Shown here one piece after another: positions 25,401 to 34,418 of a stretch of 64,000 bases of DNA. The notes below the pieces were generated by a model. The model saw nothing but the letters and a program-made list of their open reading frames with translations. It was not told the origin of the DNA and did not search any database. This DNA is from Mucilaginibacter xinganensis. Its GTDB lineage: Bacteria > Bacteroidota > Bacteroidia > Sphingobacteriales > Sphingobacteriaceae. How positions within the stretch are numbered: the first letter of the stretch is position 1; every line of letters starts with the position of its first letter. Location: the NCBI GenBank assembly GCA_026225055.1, contig JAMFSA010000254.1, positions 62,001 to 126,000 on the forward strand. The letters run 5' to 3'. Made by a program: the position numbers and the translations under genes.

Positions 25401-28043
25401 CAGCATGCCGCTATAAGCAGATCCTTCCGGCGTTTTAATACCTACATAGCCCGTATAAGCATTATAAGGCAAGGTAACCTGCTGAATGCTGAAATTGCCG
25501 CCCGGTTCAAATACCTTCACCAAAAAGTTGGCCCTGAGTTGCCCAGGAGCCTGTTTATCTACCTGGATATTGGCATTTACCCTGGCAGTTCCGGCGGCGT
25601 CCAATCGGCCATCAAATACTGTTTGGGTTTGTGTATTAAAGGCGAGGGTAGGGTCGTCAAAAACATAGCCATCAAAGTTTTTAAAGGCAGTTACCTGCGG
25701 ACTAACGAAGGCATCCACCTTTGCTTTCAGGTTTTGTGCGATGCCGCCAAAAAGCCAGGTCGATTTCAGTGTGCCGCCCATATCGCCGCCTTTGGTTAAA
25801 GCTGTTTTGCCACCGAATGAAAGATCGATCTTGAGGCGGTTAGGCATAATGGTTTCCACCTTAATATTCTTCTGGAACACAGCGCCGCCGACATTTACTT
25901 TAGCCATCCAGGTGCCGGTGGGTGAGGAGGTGGTTGTAGCTGTATGAAAGCTATAAAAACCATCAACCGAACTGGTGCGGGTAATGCGTTTATACAATTG
26001 ACCCGCAGGGTTATAAAGCTCAAACTGTACAGGGTGATCCGGTGGTAATGTTTTAAGCTGATCCTGCAAAATAAAGGAAGCAAAAATAGAATCACCGGGC
26101 CGCCATACGCCGCGTTCACCATAAATAAAGCCCTTTAAGCCATTCTGCACCTGCTCGCCGCCTACATCAAATTTGGAGAGCATCAATGCGCTGGCATCAT
26201 CAAGTTTTAAATAGCCCCGCTCATCGCCCTTTTTCGCTACCAGCAAAAATGGCTTATGTTTTAAACTGATATGCGCGAAGCCATTAGCATCCGATACGGA
26301 TTTTGTGATCACCTGTTTCTGATAATCCAACAAAGTAAGTTCAACACCCGGCATTGGCGCGGCGTTCAGGATATTGGTTACCGCAACCAACATGTTATTA
26401 TCATTCCCTTTTTTGGCAATGAGGCCGATGTTGGATACGATAACGTTGCGTGTAGCCCATTTATCTTTGGTATAAAAAGAATTGCTGCAAGGGTCTTCAC
26501 GTTCTTTCCATTTATAACCATCCGGGTAATAGCTATCGTAACGCGCCCAGAATGCGTCATAATCATCAAGTTTATCGCCTGATGAATTGGAGCTGCCGTA
26601 ATCATCGCCTTCCTCGTAATCTTCATCCTGATTATCGCCGCTGCTAACCCTTGCAACTCCACCTGTTTTGCAGTTAAACAGGGAATATTCTTTCCTGAAA
26701 CCAATTACTACCCGGTAAATAGCGCCCGGCTCGGTCCGCATCAGCGAATCAATATCCAGCATAAAGCGGTTCTTGGCGGTTAGTTTCAGGTTTTTATCCT
26801 TATCCAGCCTAATGGTGGTTTGCACTACCGGTTTCCCTACCTGCCGGAGCCCCTGCTCGGTGGTAAGGTCGTTACTTTGCAGGAACTGGGTTACGTTGTT
26901 CGCATATATCTTAATGATGGTAACATCCACCGCTTTAAGGTTAACGGCATCAAAAGGCAGCATCAACCGTCCTGAATCGGGCAGGATAACACCCTTGCCC
27001 GGTATAGTTACGCCCGGCAGCCGGTTTTCAAAAAATACATTAGCGGTAAACGGAGCAGTGATCTTTTCGCCATAAATGTCCTTTACACCTTCGTTCACAA
27101 AAGCGCTATAATTGCCCTGTAAACGATCGGATGCAAATATCTTAACCAGACTGCCCTCAATGGTATAGGATGGCTCGGTAACGTTGTTCATGCCTACCAG
27201 TCCGCTAAGATCCTGACCCACCATAACGGGGTTGGAGAATTGTACTTCCACATATTCATCCTGATCCTGCACGGCACGAATATCCAGCACCTTAAAAGCT
27301 CCTACAATTGGTATATCAAATGCCTGGCTGTCGCTGGTTTCAACACCTAATGGCGAACCATTCCAGCGCACGGTTAACTGCGTGGATGCGGCAGTAGGCC
27401 TGCTGATATTATCAATAACAAAAGTATGGGTGTTGGCCACATTATCATGCTGCCAGGTGATTACCATAGGTGTAGTGTATTCGGCGCGGATGACCTTTTC
27501 AATTTTTAAGGGGTCTTCTTTATCCGCGGTTTGTATCACCCCGGTCAATTTCATTTTATCCCTTGAGGTACTTGTTGCCGTTTGCAAGCCGTTAAAGGTG
27601 ATGGTAAAATCGGGCTTAATGGTTTTAAATTGAAAAGCGAAATGATGCAATGCTGATGGCACGCTTGTCACTTTCGACAGGTTAAAATCCCCCTCGTAAA
27701 ACTCATCGGCCTGCATGCCATTTTTGGGTCTGAACTCAATAGTTTGCGCATCAACCCAATAAGCTTTACCATCAATAGCAGGCGAAAATTTGAAAACGCC
27801 ATCCTCAACCGGCTCATTTTGGGCATGGCTGGTTTGCACCTCGCCTGTAAGCTTAATACGTATGGCCGCCACGCGCGAAACAACACCGCTGGTGTACGAT
27901 TCAATGTATTTACTGAACGCCGGGTTAACGTTTGTCTTCCGCTGGTGCTTAACCAATAAAATGATCCCGGTAATAAAAATGACAGCAAATAGTACGGCAA
28001 GCAAAGGCTTGCGGTATTTGATAAGGTTAGGATGAAGGTTCAT
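22455..28043 (-). CDS. Bacterial alpha-2-macroglobulin with thioester
   Basis: 1862 residues from the ATG at 28041-28043. The frame is open for 18 further codons, but a -7 promoter element (28064-28071) lies inside that extension, so the later start is favoured. A single membrane segment (about 12-32, PLLAVLFAVIFITGIILL) with no lipobox anchors it in the inner membrane. MG domains follow, then the thioester motif CAEQ at Cys1417-Gln1420 in YPYGCAEQTTS and a helical thioester domain. An unusual acidic insert rich in Asp, Glu and Ser lies near residue 480. Such proteins trap proteases in the periplasm. It is operonic with pbpC. Confidence 0.93.
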   Translation of the reverse strand: MNLHPNLIKYRKPLLAVLFAVIFITGIILLVKHQRKTNVNPAFSKYIESYTSGVVSRVAAIRIKLTGEVQTSHAQNEPVEDGVFKFSPAIDGKAYWVDAQTIEFRPKNGMQADEFYEGDFNLSKVTSVPSALHHFAFQFKTIKPDFTITFNGLQTATSTSRDKMKLTGVIQTADKEDPLKIEKVIRAEYTTPMVITWQHDNVANTHTFVIDNISRPTAASTQLTVRWNGSPLGVETSDSQAFDIPIVGAFKVLDIRAVQDQDEYVEVQFSNPVMVGQDLSGLVGMNNVTEPSYTIEGSLVKIFASDRLQGNYSAFVNEGVKDIYGEKITAPFTANVFFENRLPGVTIPGKGVILPDSGRLMLPFDAVNLKAVDVTIIKIYANNVTQFLQSNDLTTEQGLRQVGKPVVQTTIRLDKDKNLKLTAKNRFMLDIDSLMRTEPGAIYRVVIGFRKEYSLFNCKTGGVARVSSGDNQDEDYEEGDDYGSSNSSGDKLDDYDAFWARYDSYYPDGYKWKEREDPCSNSFYTKDKWATRNVIVSNIGLIAKKGNDNNMLVAVTNILNAAPMPGVELTLLDYQKQVITKSVSDANGFAHISLKHKPFLLVAKKGDERGYLKLDDASALMLSKFDVGGEQVQNGLKGFIYGERGVWRPGDSIFASFILQDQLKTLPPDHPVQFELYNPAGQLYKRITRTSSVDGFYSFHTATTTSSPTGTWMAKVNVGGAVFQKNIKVETIMPNRLKIDLSFGGKTALTKGGDMGGTLKSTWLFGGIAQNLKAKVDAFVSPQVTAFKNFDGYVFDDPTLAFNTQTQTVFDGRLDAAGTARVNANIQVDKQAPGQLRANFLVKVFEPGGNFSIQQVTLPYNAYTGYVGIKTPEGSAYSGMLGVGQDNPISIADVDVNGNPFPGSRDVTVELYKIQWRWWWDQTGDELSNFTQNEYNKLISTQAVRLINGKGKWNLHVKQDDWGRYLIRIKDEQTGHATGKVVYLDWTERLQQSNSTDAVMLSFTSDKKSYKVSETATLTIPTGNNGRALISFESGSRVIKSVWIDTYQGQTTYKFKVEGSMSPNVFVNVTMLQHHAQMVNDLPIRMYGVIPLTVDDPATVLKPVISMPDKIRPESTSAITVSEAKGKEMTYTIAIVDEGLLDLTNFKTPDPHQAFYAREALGVKTWDLFDYVIGAYGGGLERILSIGGDEALNRNQNVSVNRFKPVVKFMGPYHLNAGAKQTHQFTLPQYVGSVRTMIIAGHNGAYGFAEKAVAVKKPLMLLATLPRVLGPNEQIKLPVTVFAMEKNIKSVTVQVQSNAFSNLQGNDKQTLTFNAPGDQMATFDLNVKNFVGVGSVKITAKSGNETAEYSVELNVRNPNPPITKTLEKELKPGETWNTPYTPVGMYGTNKATMEVSSITSLNLAKRLDYLIEYPYGCAEQTTSAGFPQLYLDQLTDLSQRQKADAERNIRSTIARLTNFQAPGGGISYWPDGGPADEWCTNYAGNFMLAAQAKGYALPVGFIDSWKRYQHQQAVNWTPGKRSYYDEDLVQAYRLYLLALARTPELGAMNRLKEFAYLSPQAKWRLAAAYKLAGQPETAVQMIKGLPLTIQPYDQLYGTYGSDLRDEAMILETLTLLGQHQKAAAMLQTVSAHLAQDDWYSTQTTAYALLAIAQYCGQNKNGNKLIFDYGNTTVTSNSYLWQAPLSANGGNVTIKNKGNNILYLRLIQKGQPAPGDEPAGVNNDDVLGMQVNYMTLKGQPINITSLKQGTDFVAQVIVKNPGHKGAYFNMALTQIFPSGWEILNTRMLNNDEAFKSSPSDYQDIRDDRVNTYFGIEERQQVTYYVMLNAAYTGRYYLPATYCGAMYNSSINALQKGKWVQVIK

Positions 28044-28063
28044 ATTGAGTTGGACATGCCTAT

Positions 28064-28098
28064 CAAATATAATGATGAAAAAGCGAGTAATTATCAAA
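28064..28098 (-). promoter_or_regulatory. Candidate promoter for the A2M-pbpC operon
   Basis: On the minus strand, TATATTTG (complement of 28064-28071) is a full match to TAnnTTTG. A TTTG lies at 28095-28098, 23 bases away, a little farther than ideal. The predicted start is about 15 bases before the ATG at 28043. Confidence 0.5.
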
Positions 28099-28304
28099 TT
28101 TGGTTAATTCCGGAAAATATTTTTTTAAGCATAGACAAGGCCAAAAAAGCGCTAAAAATTAGGGAAAACTGGTACATACACGTGAGTAAAATGATGTTAA
28201 TTTATTGTTCATTTTGCCATAAATGCCTAATAATTAGGTAATCTAAACTTAATGGCTGACTAATAGGAGAGTGCTACTATTGTGCATAAATAATTGACAT
28301 TTAT

Positions 28305-29156
28305 ATGCGCTTATTTACTACCCCAAACCTGCCTACCCAAATCTTCCTGATCGCTTGTCTCACCCTCTTCCTTAAACTAAATACAAAGGCCCAATGTGTG
28401 CCTCTTTTAAACGGGTTCGCCCATAATGATTACTGGCACAAGCGGCCATTACTGGATGCGCTCGACAATGGTTACACCTATATTGAGGCCGATGTTTATG
28501 AACGCGATGGCAGGCTGATAGTAGCCCATATATTGCCTGTGCTGAACCATCATCGCACACTTGAGGATCTGTACCTGAAGCCATTATTTGATCATGTAGC
28601 GAGAAATAATGGCGAAGTGTACCCCGGCTACCGTAACTCGGTTACGCTGATGATAGATGTGAAATCGGACGCGGACAAAACTTACCTGGTTTTAAAGGAT
28701 ATGCTGCAAAAGTATAGTGGCATGTTATCAAGCTATTCAAAGGGGAACATCCATGTGGGGCCGGTTACTATTGTGATATCGGGGCATAAGCCCGAGAAGT
28801 TATTAAGTACCGAAGATACCCGGTTTGCCTTTGTTGATGAGGATCTGCGGTTGGTACGAAAAGACACCCTTACCGATATATATATGATGGCCAGCTGCAA
28901 GTATTCCAAACTACTTAACTGGCGTGGTGATGGCGCGTTGCCCGACCAGGAAAAACAGCGGCTATGCTCGTTCGTAAATTTTGCTCATAAGTTTAATCGG
29001 AAGGTAAGGTTATGGGCATCGCCCGAAAATACTGTTGTTTGGAGGACGCTATTAAACTGCGGTGTCGACCTTATTAATACCGATAAACTGGAAGAATTAA
29101 AAACGTTCCTGATCAATGACAGATCAGTAAAAGTTGTGAGTATTAAGCAATTATAG
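28305..29156 (+). CDS. PI-PLC / glycerophosphodiesterase-like secreted protein
   Basis: 283 residues. A hydrophobic N-terminus (about 12-29, ending KAQC) indicates export. The TIM-barrel phosphodiesterase pattern is visible: AHNDYWHKRPLLDAL (His40), YIEADVY (Glu61, Asp63), LIVAHI (His75) and VTLMIDVK. This fits proteins annotated as phosphatidylinositol-specific phospholipase C / glycerophosphodiester phosphodiesterase, common in Bacteroidota. It probably cleaves phosphodiesters of lipid head groups in the envelope. It is transcribed away from the A2M operon and stands alone. Confidence 0.85.
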   Translation: MRLFTTPNLPTQIFLIACLTLFLKLNTKAQCVPLLNGFAHNDYWHKRPLLDALDNGYTYIEADVYERDGRLIVAHILPVLNHHRTLEDLYLKPLFDHVARNNGEVYPGYRNSVTLMIDVKSDADKTYLVLKDMLQKYSGMLSSYSKGNIHVGPVTIVISGHKPEKLLSTEDTRFAFVDEDLRLVRKDTLTDIYMMASCKYSKLLNWRGDGALPDQEKQRLCSFVNFAHKFNRKVRLWASPENTVVWRTLLNCGVDLINTDKLEELKTFLINDRSVKVVSIKQL

Positions 29157-29341
29157 CTTTATTCAACACGGAGTTTATGTGAAGTTTAAAATGCTGTTAA
29201 AATTAATATTATCAGTCCTTATAATTCAAGCCGGCTTAACACTAATATCACATAACAGGCTGAATGTAAATAATATATTAGTTAAGTATTAAATATTCAT
29301 GAATGTTTATTTTTCATAGTAAATCACGAAAAGCTATTTTA

Positions 29342-29349
29342 TAAGTTTG
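29342..29349 (+). promoter_or_regulatory. -7 element upstream of the sugar-acid operon
   Basis: TAAGTTTG matches TAnnTTTG and lies 23 bases before the first ATG (29373). No clear TTTG is found at the -33 distance, so the promoter may be weak or activator-dependent. Confidence 0.45.
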
Positions 29350-29372
29350 GGAATATTGATTGAAAATAGCAG

Positions 29373-30425
29373 ATGAGAAAGAATATTTTATTCATTACAG
29401 GATCCCTTAATCAGGCCTCTCAAATGCACCAGATCGCCTCCCTTTTGCCGGAGTACGATTGCTGGTTCAGCCAGATCTTTACCGATTCAAAGTTTATCAA
29501 TTTTCTAATAAAACATACTCCAATTGCAAACGGTACCGCTCTTGCTGGCCAGTTCAGAAAAAACTCTGAAAACTACCTGGTAAACCATAACCTGCAAATG
29601 GATTACAAGGCGCAAAAAAATAACTATGACCTGGTAGTGCTTTGCAGCGATATGATAGTGCCATACCGCCTGCGGAACATTAAAACTTTATGGGTACAGG
29701 AGGGCATGATAGATAAGGCTACCATCATGACCCATATTGTTAAAACGCTGGGTTTACCCATTTCTTTCACCGGTAATACATCGCTAAACGGTTCAACAAA
29801 TATTTGTGATATATACTGCGCGGCATCCGAAGGCTATAAAACCTTTTTTACGAAAAACGGAACCGACAACAGCAGGATAATAGTTACCGGCATACCGAAT
29901 TACGATAACCTTGAACGGTTTAATGATAATAATTTCCCGTACAGCGATTATGTGATGGTGGCCACTACCGATATGCGCGAAACATTCAGACATGAGAACA
30001 GGGCGGCGTTTATTAAGGAAGCGGTGAAGATCGCCAATGGCCGTCGCCTGTTATTTAAGCTGCACCCCAATGAAAATTTTGAACGTGCTGAAAAGGAGAT
30101 CAAAAAATATGCTCCGGCAGGCACGTTGCTTTATCATACAGGTAATACCAACGAGATGATCGCCAATTGCAGCGAGCTCATTACGCAATATTCAACGGTA
30201 GTATATACAGGCATTGCATTGGGTAAGAAAGTATACTCCTGGTTTGATGGGGAGCAATTAAAAGCACTGATGCCGATACAAAATCAGGGTACATCGGCAC
30301 AAAATATAGCAGGTATTTGTCGCGATTACCTGGAGTTTAACGGTAGCCGGAAATTGTTTTTAAAACGCTACAAATACCAGGCGGCAGAGGTTTACAAACA
30401 CGAAGAAGAATTAGTTTTTCAATAG
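29373..30425 (+). CDS. GT-B-fold protein, putative glycosyltransferase of the sugar-acid operon
   Basis: 350 residues, cytoplasmic. Two Rossmann-like halves are suggested: an N-terminal half (ILFITGSLNQASQMHQIASLL at the start) and a C-terminal half with LLFKLHPNENF and ITQYSTVVYTGIALGKKV. The pairing of K-x-HP and ST-V motifs is typical of capsule-type and CDP-glycerol-type transferases and of the fold shared with UDP-GlcNAc 2-epimerases. The RPE epimerase signature is absent. As first gene of an operon that should yield an activated acidic sugar, it most likely transfers that sugar. Family assignment is tentative. Confidence 0.6.
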   Translation: MRKNILFITGSLNQASQMHQIASLLPEYDCWFSQIFTDSKFINFLIKHTPIANGTALAGQFRKNSENYLVNHNLQMDYKAQKNNYDLVVLCSDMIVPYRLRNIKTLWVQEGMIDKATIMTHIVKTLGLPISFTGNTSLNGSTNICDIYCAASEGYKTFFTKNGTDNSRIIVTGIPNYDNLERFNDNNFPYSDYVMVATTDMRETFRHENRAAFIKEAVKIANGRRLLFKLHPNENFERAEKEIKKYAPAGTLLYHTGNTNEMIANCSELITQYSTVVYTGIALGKKVYSWFDGEQLKALMPIQNQGTSAQNIAGICRDYLEFNGSRKLFLKRYKYQAAEVYKHEEELVFQ

Positions 30426-30430
30426 CACCA

Positions 30431-31243
30431 ATGGCTCAACATATATTGATTGTAGTGCAGGCGCGTATGGCTTCAAGCAGGTTGCCGGGCAAAGTTATGA
30501 TGCCTTTATTGGGCAAAAGTTTACTGGCCAGGATGGTGGAACGTCTGCAATTAATAAAGCACGAAGCTACCATAGTAATAGCTACATCGGTTAATGCCGA
30601 AGATAATGTAATTGAGCAGGAAGCGGCAGCCATCGACATCCCCTGTTATCGCGGCAGTGTAAATAATTTATTGGAAAGGCATTATATGTCGGCGGTAAAG
30701 CATGGTGCTGATATCGTGCTGAAAATACCTTCTGACTGCCCGCTGATTGACTCGCAGATCATTGATGAGGTGCTGGATTTCTTTTTCCAAGACCCCGGCA
30801 AATACGATTATGTAAGCAACCTGCACCCAGCCACCTGGCCCGATGGCAACGATGTGGAGATCATGACCATGGCCTGCCTCGAAAAAAACTGGCGGTTGGC
30901 TGAAAGTACGCTCGAACTGGAACATACCACGCCTTATATATGGGAAAATCCGGAGCAATTTAAAATTGGCAATGTAAGTTGGGGTAAAGGTTTGGATTAT
31001 TCCATGTCGCACCGGTTTACGATTGATTACCGGGAGGATTACGAATTCATCAAACGGGTTTATGAAGAGTTATACCCGCAGAACCCGGCTTTTTCCTGCG
31101 AGGATATCATCGACCTGATCACTCAAAAACCTGAAATATACGAGCTGAATGCGGCATATGCCGGTGTGAACTGGTACAGGCATCATTTAAATGAACTGAA
31201 TACGATTTCGGCTGAGCAAACAAAAAATGCAGCCAATAAATAA
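30431..31243 (+). CDS. SpsF-type cytidylyltransferase family protein
   Basis: 270 residues. The N-terminal nucleotidyltransferase signature is VVQARMASSRLPGKVM (about 8-23), followed by KIPSDCPLID, a typical metal and sugar-nucleotide site. Proteins of this family activate acidic sugars as CMP derivatives in spore coat, capsule and flagellin glycosylation. It starts five bases after the GT-like gene. With a NeuB-like gene in the same operon, the expected substrate is the free 3-deoxy-2-ulosonic acid. The C-terminal 60 residues (DLITQKPEIYELNAAYAGV) are helical. Confidence 0.85.
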   Translation: MAQHILIVVQARMASSRLPGKVMMPLLGKSLLARMVERLQLIKHEATIVIATSVNAEDNVIEQEAAAIDIPCYRGSVNNLLERHYMSAVKHGADIVLKIPSDCPLIDSQIIDEVLDFFFQDPGKYDYVSNLHPATWPDGNDVEIMTMACLEKNWRLAESTLELEHTTPYIWENPEQFKIGNVSWGKGLDYSMSHRFTIDYREDYEFIKRVYEELYPQNPAFSCEDIIDLITQKPEIYELNAAYAGVNWYRHHLNELNTISAEQTKNAANK

Positions 31244-31253
31244 GCTAATTAAT

Positions 31254-32117
31254 ATGCAAAATAATATACGTGACAATAAAGAGCTGGAGACAATAGCGCT
31301 GAACGTACGGGAGCATATCATTAAAATGTCTACCGATGGGGGATGTTTTACCGGAGCTTCATTATCGGCAGTGGATATGATCGTTTACCTTTATGCAGAG
31401 TTTTTGAACCTGCATAAAGATAATTTAAACGATCCCGAGCGTGATTACCTATTCCTATCGAAAGGCCATGATGTGCCTGCTTTGTACGGCACATTTGCTG
31501 AATTGGGTTTGATTGAAAAAGAAAGATTAACCAATCATTTATCCATAAATGATCATATCTACTGGCACCCGAATACACATATCCCGGGTATAGAGTTTCA
31601 TTCCGGTTCATTAGGTCATTTGCCATCGGTAGCTATTGGTGTAGCTATGGATATCAAAATCCGTGGTGGAGCTAATAAGGTAATATGTATTATGGGCGAC
31701 GGTGAACTGAACGAAGGCTCGTGCTGGGAAGCGGTTTTGGTGGCGAATGCTTACAAATTGGATAACCTGATCTTCGTTATCGACCGCAATAAATTCCAGG
31801 CCAATATGGCTACGGAGGATTTGATCCCGCTGGAACCTTTACATAATAAATTTACCGCTTTTGGTGCGGCTGTAAGCCGGATAGACGGACACGATTTTAA
31901 TGAACTGCGCCGTGCATTTGAAAAATATCCCTTCGCCGAAGGCAAACTGAACGTAGTTATAGCTGATACCATAAGGGGTAAAGGCTTGCCAAGCATTCAG
32001 GCCCGCGCCGACCGCTGGTTCTGCAATTTCTCTGCCGATGAAGTGGAGCAACTTTTATTGGAACTGCATGGCGAAAACACAACACAATTAACATCAGAAA
32101 CTCTAGTGGTTAGATAA
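31254..32117 (+). CDS. Transketolase N-terminal (TPP-binding) subunit
   Basis: 287 residues from the ATG at 31254; an earlier ATG at 31227 overlaps the previous gene by 17 bases and is also possible. It carries the TPP pyrophosphate motif GDGELNEGSCWEA and the closing Asn of IDRNKFQAN, plus KGHDVPALYG, the usual transketolase N-part. It needs the next gene's product to form the active enzyme. Split transketolases act outside central metabolism, transferring a two-carbon ketol unit between sugars. Within this operon it probably builds the carbon skeleton of the special sugar. Confidence 0.9.
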   Translation: MQNNIRDNKELETIALNVREHIIKMSTDGGCFTGASLSAVDMIVYLYAEFLNLHKDNLNDPERDYLFLSKGHDVPALYGTFAELGLIEKERLTNHLSINDHIYWHPNTHIPGIEFHSGSLGHLPSVAIGVAMDIKIRGGANKVICIMGDGELNEGSCWEAVLVANAYKLDNLIFVIDRNKFQANMATEDLIPLEPLHNKFTAFGAAVSRIDGHDFNELRRAFEKYPFAEGKLNVVIADTIRGKGLPSIQARADRWFCNFSADEVEQLLLELHGENTTQLTSETLVVR

Positions 32118-32119
32118 AT

Positions 32120-33058
32120 ATGTCATACGAAGAATTACTTACTGAATTGTCGCTGGCCGATGAACGTTTTGTCGTAATGACTGCCGAGAACCGTGCACTG
32201 ATACGCAATCTGCCGCAGTTATTAGGCAAACGTTTTATTGATACTGGCATAACCGAGCAAACTATGATAGGCGCCGCAGCAGGGCTTGCTTTGCGTAACC
32301 GCATACCGGTTGTACATGCGCTGGCATCTTTCTTATCCATGCGTGCGTTTGAATTTATCCGCACCGATGCCGGGATACCTTCATTACCCATAAAACTAAG
32401 TGCCTTTATACCGGGCTTACTGTCAGATGCCAACGGGCCAACGCACCAGGCTATTGAGGATATATCCATTATGCGCGGCATACCCAATATGACTGTTTTT
32501 GCACCAGCCGATGAAGATGATCTGGTAAAAATGATGCCTGCGATATGGGCATCGCCTAAACCTGCATATACGCGCATTAATACCCGCAAAACCAGCTATG
32601 TACATGCCCCGTTTGTGCCGGGCAAAGTCGAGGTGATTGAGCAGGGTAAAGATGTAACCATCCTTACTTATGGCTTGTTGTTTGAGCAGGCGCTGATCGC
32701 GACAGCAATATTAAAAAGTGAAGGCTTATCAGTAGGCCTTATTAACATGCGCAGCTTGAAACCTGTTGATGAACAGGCAATATTAAATGCTGTAGATCAA
32801 AGTGAAGTGATCGTAACGCTTGAAGATCATTTCCTGACTGGAGGCCTATATACCATTGTTGCCGAAGTATTATTAAAACATCAAAAAACTGCAAGGGTAT
32901 TGCCTTTTGCTCTTAATGAAAAATGGTTTAAACCTGCATTGCTGCCTGCCGTTATTGAGCACGAAGGCTTTAGCGGTAAACAGGTTGCCGAAGCTATACT
33001 GGGCTACCAAACCAGCCACATTCAACCAGAAATTTTAAAACCTCAGTTCGCTGAATAA
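32120..33058 (+). CDS. Transketolase C-terminal subunit
   Basis: 312 residues, starting two bases after the N-subunit gene. It contains the pyrimidine-binding domain with the cofactor-activating Glu46 in DTGITEQTMIGAA and the C-terminal domain with VTLEDHFLTGGLYTIV. Together the two proteins equal one split transketolase. The substrate-binding His and Arg set of glycolytic transketolase cannot be matched with certainty, so the donor and acceptor sugars are open. Confidence 0.9.
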   Translation: MSYEELLTELSLADERFVVMTAENRALIRNLPQLLGKRFIDTGITEQTMIGAAAGLALRNRIPVVHALASFLSMRAFEFIRTDAGIPSLPIKLSAFIPGLLSDANGPTHQAIEDISIMRGIPNMTVFAPADEDDLVKMMPAIWASPKPAYTRINTRKTSYVHAPFVPGKVEVIEQGKDVTILTYGLLFEQALIATAILKSEGLSVGLINMRSLKPVDEQAILNAVDQSEVIVTLEDHFLTGGLYTIVAEVLLKHQKTARVLPFALNEKWFKPALLPAVIEHEGFSGKQVAEAILGYQTSHIQPEILKPQFAE

Positions 33059-33070
33059 AAAATACCACGT

Positions 33071-34417
33071 ATGCCTAACAAAATAGCATTTAATGAGAAT
33101 TACCCGGATATCACCCAATCCGATAAATTATACGAACGCGCGCTTAATGTGCAAAAACCGGTTACACAAACTTTGGCAAAAGGTCCCGGTCAGTTTACCA
33201 AAGGTGTAGCGCCTAAATACCTGGTAAAAGGCAAAGGATCGCACGTTTGGGATGTTGACGGTAACGAATACATTGATTTTAACGCGGCTATTGGCCCAGT
33301 ATCATTGGGCTACGCTTATCCTGCTGTTGACGATGCGATAAAAGCACAATTAGAGGATGGCATTACCTTTTCACTAATGCACCCGCTTGAGGTTGAATTA
33401 TCAGAACTGGTGCAAAGGATCATCCCCAATGCCGAGGCTGTGAAAATAGCCAAGACAGGCGCTGATGTATGTTCAGCAGCTATTCGTGTTGCAAGGGCAT
33501 TTACAGGGCGCGACAAAGTGTTTTGCTGTGGCTATCATGGCTGGCACGATTGGTATATTGGCATTACCAGTCGTAATGCAGGTGTGCCCGAGGTTATACA
33601 GGACCTGACCTATACGTTTGAGTATAATGATATCGAATCAATAAAAGCTGCGCTTGACGAAACCGTAGCGGCCTTAATATTGGAGCCCTTTATCTTTCAG
33701 GAACCAGCTCCCGGTTTTTTACAGGAGCTGGCAGAAGTATGTAAGGAAAATGGAACTCTATTAATATTCGACGAGATGTGGACAGGTTTCCGCATTGCCG
33801 TTGGTGGTGCGCAGGAACACTTTAATGTAAAAGCCGATCTGGCTGTTTATTCAAAAGCCTGTGCCAATGGGATGCCTATAGCTTTATTAACCGGCAGGGC
33901 CGATGTGATGGAGCTTTTCAATTCACAGGTATTCAGCTATACCACTTTTGGCGGCGAGGCTTTATCATTAGCGGCTTGCATAGCTACTATAAATGAACTG
34001 ATCGATAAAATTGTACCGCAATACCTTGATGAAAAAGGGGCATTGCTAAAAGATGGCTACAATAAATTAGCCATTGAATTGGGCATGGATAAATACACCA
34101 ACTGTATCGGTTTTAATTGCCGTACAATGGTGACATTTACCCCCGAGGCGGGCAATGGACTTGAGGTTAAAACCCTAATGCAACAGGAAATGATAAAACG
34201 CGGCGTGCTATGGGCCGGTTTCCACAACATGTGCTTTAGCCATACTGATGAGGATATTGATTACACACTTTTAGCTTACCGCGATGTATTGCCGATTGTA
34301 AAAGAAGCTATTGAAAGCGGCAAAATTAAACAATACCTGAAGGGTGAAGTATTGGAGGCTGTTTTCCGCAAGGTGAGCAACTATAATATCAAACCAAAAA
34401 ATACACTGGCCAGCTAA
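33071..34417 (+). CDS. Class III aminotransferase (glutamate-1-semialdehyde aminomutase-like)
   Basis: A 448-residue PLP enzyme of fold type I. Asp234 in LLIFDEMWTGFR binds the PLP nitrogen and Lys262 in VYSKACANGMPIA is the Schiff-base lysine. The substrate entry YHGWHDWY is retained. Similarity is to glutamate-1-semialdehyde aminomutase, but operon context argues against heme synthesis. It probably transfers an amino group to a sugar aldehyde or ketone. DegT-type aminotransferases are the norm in sialic-acid-like pathways, so a class III enzyme here is unusual. Confidence 0.88.
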   Translation: MPNKIAFNENYPDITQSDKLYERALNVQKPVTQTLAKGPGQFTKGVAPKYLVKGKGSHVWDVDGNEYIDFNAAIGPVSLGYAYPAVDDAIKAQLEDGITFSLMHPLEVELSELVQRIIPNAEAVKIAKTGADVCSAAIRVARAFTGRDKVFCCGYHGWHDWYIGITSRNAGVPEVIQDLTYTFEYNDIESIKAALDETVAALILEPFIFQEPAPGFLQELAEVCKENGTLLIFDEMWTGFRIAVGGAQEHFNVKADLAVYSKACANGMPIALLTGRADVMELFNSQVFSYTTFGGEALSLAACIATINELIDKIVPQYLDEKGALLKDGYNKLAIELGMDKYTNCIGFNCRTMVTFTPEAGNGLEVKTLMQQEMIKRGVLWAGFHNMCFSHTDEDIDYTLLAYRDVLPIVKEAIESGKIKQYLKGEVLEAVFRKVSNYNIKPKNTLAS

Positions 34418-34418
34418 T

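Noticed and set aside
28032..28241. Plus-strand 69-codon ORF between the A2M and phosphodiesterase genes
   Set aside because: It overlaps the A2M start and promoter region and has no recognisable features.
31254..33058. Central-metabolism transketolase
   Set aside because: The enzyme is split in two and embedded in a sugar-nucleotide operon; the pentose-phosphate enzyme is normally one chain elsewhere.
33071..34417. hemL (heme biosynthesis)
   Set aside because: Sequence is class III aminotransferase-like, but the neighbours are all sugar-acid genes and no heme gene is near.
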